Source of the DNA: Deltaproteobacteria bacterium RBG_16_54_18
GTDB lineage: Bacteria > Desulfobacterota > B13-G15 > RBG-16-54-18
Reading direction: 5' to 3'
Assembly (NCBI GenBank): GCA_001797935.1
Contig: MGQT01000048.1
Coordinates: 1,314-8,559 of the forward strand
Length of the DNA: 7,246 nt
A program made the translations under genes and the position numbers. Positions 6,433 to 7,246 of the stretch are shown one piece after another (positions within the stretch are counted from its first letter, which is position 1; the number at the start of each line of letters is the position of its first letter). The notes below the pieces were generated by a model that worked only from the letters and a program-made list of their open reading frames with translations, ran no database searches and had not been told where the DNA came from.

Positions 6433-7185
6433 TTAGGGCAGGGAGATCCCCAATTCCTTGATCTTCTTGCGCAGGGTATTTCTATTGATCCCCAAAAAAC
6501 GGGCGGTGGTCAGCTGGACATAGTTCGCCTTTTTCAGGGCGACACGGATGAGCGTTTTCTCAACGAGGGAGATGACCTCGGTCATCAGGTCCCCGTGGCT
6601 CTCGGTGTGCAGGTCCATCCGCTCGATGGCCCCTTCCAATTTTCTTTTTAAAATCTCGTTCAACGATGTCTCCTCACCCGACCGTATCACCGCAACGGCA
6701 GGAGAGATAAAGGTGGCAACGGCCTGGACGTGGGTGAGCCTTTCTTCCGAAAGGGGAAGAGGATTATCAATCAACAAAATCCCGAGCGGCATATCCCCCC
6801 AGCGCAGGGGGGCGCAAATACAGGAGAGTTTCGGGTGAGGACCTGCCGCCTCCTTCCCGCGCACCAGGGCCTCCGCAACGACATCCGCGATCACCTGAGG
6901 TGAACCGTTGCGGATGACATCGCCCCACGTGCCGTCTTCGGCATCGCAGCTGTTCCCCCTCGTCCGCTCCAAGACCGGCCCTGCGGCCTCTTCGATGGTG
7001 AGCTTCCCTCGTTTTCCATCCAAGAGACCCAAGAACCCGTTTTTCGCGTCGAAGGTGTTTGACAAAAAGACCATGGTGTGGGAAAAAATGGAACTTACGT
7101 CCTTGGATGAAGACAGAGCTTGATTAAACGTGTACCATGGAGAGAGTTGGGGCACAAGGGGATGACGACCTTTTTGTGGCGGCAT
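6433..7185 (-). CDS. GAF-domain regulator with C-terminal Fis-type helix-turn-helix, no AAA+ domain
   Basis: Residue numbers count from the GTG at 7191. Residues about 25-170 look like a GAF sensor domain: a helix with SSIFSHTMVFLSNTF, then strands NGFLGLLDGKRGKLTIEEAAG, a loop, and CICAPLRWGDMPLGILLIDN, with the final helix LTHVQAVATFISPAVAVI. A short charged linker (171-200) follows. The C-terminus (about 203-250) is a Fis-type DNA-binding domain, VEKTLIRVALKKANYVQLTTARFLGINRNTLRKKIKEL, very like the C-terminal half of Fis. Sigma-54 activators of the NtrC/NifA kind have an AAA+ ATPase between such modules; here there is none, so it cannot be a classical sigma-54 activator. It should be a cytoplasmic DNA-binding protein responding to a small molecule or redox state. 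I prefer ATG 7185 to GTG 7191 because AAGGAC sits 7 nt before the ATG but 1 nt before the GTG. It converges on leuB with 36 bp between stops and no visible terminator. The ligand and targets are unknown. Confidence 0.85.
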   Translation of the reverse strand: MPPQKGRHPLVPQLSPWYTFNQALSSSKDVSSIFSHTMVFLSNTFDAKNGFLGLLDGKRGKLTIEEAAGPVLERTRGNSCDAEDGTWGDVIRNGSPQVIADVVAEALVRGKEAAGPHPKLSCICAPLRWGDMPLGILLIDNPLPLSEERLTHVQAVATFISPAVAVIRSGEETSLNEILKRKLEGAIERMDLHTESHGDLMTEVISLVEKTLIRVALKKANYVQLTTARFLGINRNTLRKKIKELGISLP

Positions 7186-7226
7186 GCTCACCGTCCTTTT
7201 TTATGAGGAAATGAAAAGAGGACTTT

Positions 7227-7232
7227 TTTATA
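7227..7232 (-). promoter_or_regulatory. Possible -10 box for the GAF-Fis gene
   Basis: On the reverse strand TATAAA lies about 40 nt before the ATG at 7185, within GGTATAAAAAA. The matching -35 would fall at or beyond the window edge, so this cannot be tested here. Confidence 0.25.
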
Positions 7233-7246
7233 CCCCCCTTTTTTGT

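Overview
This is a gene-dense, mostly forward-strand stretch of a bacterial chromosome carrying housekeeping and biosynthetic genes. The coding DNA is GC-rich. Gene content suggests a Desulfobacterota/deltaproteobacterial-type organism, perhaps an anaerobe. The pointers are a stand-alone IMP-cyclohydrolase version of PurH, class I PurE, the LeuB subtype with a 'GHPDVKPGILEKG' stretch, and a short GAF-Fis regulator. This placement is inferred from how the proteins look; no search was run.

Layout: (1) The 3' part of hflX, a ribosome-associated GTPase, enters from the left edge. (2) After about 100 bp with a weak candidate promoter comes an unrecognised, exported, highly charged helical protein of lower GC. 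(3) A purine block follows: purH reduced to its IMP cyclohydrolase domain, then purD 7 bp later. (4) A 391-bp gap with no gene is rich in inverted repeats of the CCTTCTCCCC / GGGGAGAAGG type. It looks like a small non-coding palindromic or MITE-like element. (5) purE and tsaC (threonylcarbamoyl-AMP synthase) sit 4 bp apart and read as one unit. (6) A 216-bp gap carries a perfect inverted repeat, TGTCAC-AGA-GTGACA, just upstream of a leuB-type dehydrogenase. (7) A convergent reverse-strand gene encodes a GAF-domain protein ending in a Fis-type helix-turn-helix.

How the genes work together: purD (step 2), purE (AIR carboxylation) and the purH fragment (last step) belong to de novo IMP synthesis. 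The AICAR transformylase half of PurH is absent and must be supplied from elsewhere. TsaC makes the precursor of the tRNA t6A modification and, like PurE, consumes CO2/bicarbonate. LeuB performs the oxidative decarboxylation step of leucine synthesis.

The most striking local feature is the start of leuB. A textbook ribosome-binding site plus ATG at 5330 is out of frame by one base and hits TAG after six codons, while the only in-frame ATG (5290) has poor initiation context. A one-base indel, or -1 slippage on AAAA, would give a perfect family N-terminus. I see no phage, CRISPR, IS transposase, tRNA or rRNA, and no convincing new multi-gene system.
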